Positions 61,397-64,000 of a DNA stretch of 64,000 nt are shown here, in pieces. Positions within the stretch are counted from its first letter, which is position 1, and the number at the start of each line of letters is the position of its first letter. This DNA comes from Epinephelus fuscoguttatus (taxonomy: Eukaryota; Chordata; Actinopteri; Perciformes; Serranidae). The DNA lies in the NCBI RefSeq assembly GCF_011397635.1, contig NC_064760.1:24811356-24875355 (forward strand), in the 5' to 3' direction. Position numbers and translations under genes: made by a program. The notes beneath the pieces were generated by a model. That model did not search any database, was not told where the DNA came from, and saw nothing but the letters and a program-made list of their open reading frames with translations.

Positions 61397-61434
<38 letters not shown>
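61397..61434 (+). repeat. (TG)n microsatellite
   Basis: Uninterrupted TG run of about 19 units in the right-hand region. Confidence 0.95.
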
Positions 61435-61435
<1 letters not shown>

Positions 61436-62406
61436 GATGATTGGGTGACAGGATGTTTATACATTATGCTTGCGTGCCTGGGCATGTTTTTCTACCTGTC
61501 GAAGTGTTCAGTTGTTTAGTACCAGCTTCCCACAGGGTTGTAGACACATTAGATAATTCAAAAACAGAGGCAACAGTGATGCAACCCGTACATGTGCCGT
61601 GTCTTAAGGTCACAGTGATTCTCTGTCTTTGTTGCCATCCATCCATCTGTCTGTATTCTGCATCACAGGGCTGATCCACCCAGAGATAAAAGAGACACTG
61701 CTAGCTTGTTAGCAGGAGCTGGCTGCCACTTCTCCTCCCCACAGACTGGCTTACTGCTCAGCCCCGGCTTTCAGCGAATACATCGAGGGTCTGACTCACT
61801 TCCGATAACATGAGAATACAGTCCAGGTCCATGTCTTTGATGCAGTTTTTAACACTTTAACAGTGACACCTTATGTGTAAAAAGGCAGCATGGGGCTGGA
61901 GAAGAATCTGTACCGTTGTGTATCAATAAAAGGCTCTGAGAGACCGGCTGAGCTGCAGCCAGAGAGAGCAAAGAGCAAGATGCTTTTTATCAGCTTTATG
62001 CTCAGTGGTAACATCAGAGAAATGCTAATGAGTTACACAGCACTGAACATCTCAACTGGATGATGTCACCTATCTGTGATGATGTCAGAGACAAGCACAG
62101 ATAGAATACTGGAAATGATTTAACAACACATATATTAGTATAGTACAGGATATATGCAGAGAGGCTGGAGAAACAAAGCTTTTAAATATACTAACCCAGT
62201 GACCATCCATTTACCAGCCATAAAGATAAGTAGGCATAAAAGAAGCTTGCAACCACAGGAGGAGTGTTACTGTACTCTGACTGACTCAGGGAAAATGGAA
62301 AGTGAGAAACACTTTCCTACTTATCTTTCTGTCTTCAAAAATCGAATGGAGAAAAATGGAAAAATGTTGAATCCAGCTTGAGGGATCCTTGTCAAAAATG
62401 TAAAGT

Positions 62407-63141
62407 TTAAAGGTGAACTATGCAGGATTGTCCTGAAAAGAAAAACAATGTAAAGACAAATTCCTCTCAATCATCACTTATGACACACAAAAAGCGTGTG
62501 ATGGTGTATTTTTCCACAGAGAAACTGCCCTCTGCCTGTATTTTCTTATTTTCTTCTTATGCATCAGATTGGCAATACGTCATCCAGAGTGAACTCTCAT
62601 CACCACGCCAGCTCCTGCATAGACAATAACAGCATACATAGAGGAGGCTGAAACTTGTCTCCAAATTTCTACTTCAGACAAACCAGTTTAAATTAATAAC
62701 AAGCCAAAGAGTTGCCATGTGGCTGGTTGTACCAACAATAAATCCAAAAATGTTGATCTCCAAACTTGTTTCCCTATATCATAAAAAAGCGAGAAGATAG
62801 CAGCTCTGGCTTTGCTTCCAAGCTACAGACCAGACCTGCATCCAATCAACGCCAACTCAGTGTATCCTTGTGGAGAAAAGGAACATGCTATCACATCAGT
62901 GGTGGCCACCCTCCCCCCAAAAAACCATGGTGTTTGCAAAAAAAAAGATAAAAAATATATTACACCAATGTTTAAAATAACAATTTTGCTAATAGCCAAT
63001 ACCTTTGTTTTCATATTGGTGTTTCTTTTGTTGTTATTTATTCTTCTTTTGTGCCAGGGAAACACAGAAATGTACACAATAAAAAATAATAATAAATGAG
63101 CAGTTTTAAAGTCAATCAGTCCTCCATTACACTACCTTTAA
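62407..63141. mobile_element. TTAA-bounded DNA element
   Basis: The left end TTAAAGGTGAACTATGCAGG and the right end CCATTACACTACCTTTAA give terminal inverted repeats of about 10 bases with TTAA at both borders. No transposase frame recognised. Confidence 0.65.
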
Positions 63142-64000
63142 TGAGCACAAATTCAGTAATACACATTTACGAAAAACCTTTAACATAACCTTCTTTCACA
63201 TGAAAAAACATCTTTAAAAAAATAAGCAAAAGTCTATTTACTATATATGATACATCATAACTTCATTTCTAATATCTGTTTTATAGTGCTGTGGAAACAT
63301 TTACAAATTTCTCCATCAAACACCTTGACTTAATCAAGTTTCTCGCCAAAAGCTACATTTTACAAGATTACCTTGAACACCTCATAAGAACGTTAGAATT
63401 TACCTTAGCTCAATACTCATTTTTACTGAAGAGCTGGAACGCCTCAGTGTAAATCAACGCAACCTCTGTGAGCTGTTGGTTGTGACCAACGGCTACAGCT
63501 AACTGCTAACAGCTAACAGTCAGCTAACTTAATGAGCGCTCTTCCTGCTGATATACACATGGATTTGTTTTATTTTAATGTTCTCTCTCTGCACATATAC
63601 TCCTCTCAGTAGTGTAGTGGTAGTTTAGAGGGCACCAGAGAGCTTTTGTTGTCTTAACGTGACAACAGTACAGCATATTTCGCCATTCATGTGATGTCAT
63701 AACTGTCCAGAGAGCAGGTAAGTTAATGTGGAGCTGGGGAGGGGGGCAGGAACCCAGATAAAAGGGCTATTATTTAGTAGGCTTTGCCATAGTCTATGGG
63801 TGCTTTTTTCTATGTTTATTTTGTTGTGGCCTATGTAATATTTCACAATAATAGTACTAATAGTATTAGTTTAAAAAAAAGTAAAAAATAAACATTTTAT
63901 TTTTTTTTCTTCCTCAATCTGTGGCGCTGTTAGCATTAGCCTATACTGCCAATGTCAAGGTCCAGCAGTGTGTCACTAAAAAAGAAGAGAAGAGCTGTTG

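Larger units (their letters stand above)
59761..64000. other. Right-hand region without a recognised gene
   Basis: Probably the first intron of the gene starting at about 59,600. It contains a TG tract (61397-61434) and a TTAA-bounded element (62,407-63,141). The open frames here are short, have no domain I recognise and are not called as genes. Confidence 0.4.

Overview
The window looks like nuclear DNA from a ray-finned (percomorph-type) teleost. It has split genes with GT-AG introns, abundant (TG)n/(CA)n microsatellites, tRNA-derived SINEs, many short non-autonomous DNA transposons, and vertebrate-specific gene families. I see no bacterial, plasmid, phage or CRISPR features. All exon models below were assembled by hand from reading frames, splice sites and phase continuity. 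Family assignments come from remembered protein sequences, not from a search.

Layout: (1) bases 1-17,800, plus strand: the 3' half of spock1 (testican-1, a secreted calcium-binding proteoglycan). Five coding exons lie between 8,984 and 16,468, followed by a long 3'UTR; the upstream exons are off the left edge. (2) 23,330-41,600, minus strand: a complete Bicaudal-C family gene (19 coding exons, 902 aa, KH domains plus C-terminal SAM). It is probably the bicc2-type paralogue and converges on spock1. (3) 48,480-58,230, plus strand: a complete dele1 gene (12 coding exons, 548 aa), the mitochondrial stress relay with Sel1-like repeats. It is divergent from bicc across about 7 kb of nested transposons. 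(4) 59,330-59,760: a GC-rich block with a plausible promoter and non-coding first exon of an unidentified gene on the plus strand. The remainder to 64,000 is intron-like or intergenic.

The three genes do not form a pathway. Their order matches the human 5q31 neighbourhood (SPOCK1, DELE1) with an added Bicaudal-C gene, and human BICC1 and SPOCK2 both lie on 10q21-22. This suggests an ancient duplicated block in which fish kept the second Bicaudal-C copy.

The most interesting signals are: two frame-neutral exons (one in spock1, one in dele1) whose 3' splice sites lie on or next to long (TG)n tracts, as at human CFTR exon 9; two TTAA-bounded fold-back elements inserted 21-25 bases past splice donors of consecutive bicc introns; a three-layer nest of hAT-like transposons with readable target-site duplications between bicc and dele1; and a short upstream ORF plus an ETS-type site in front of dele1. 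I did not find a convincing previously undescribed system.
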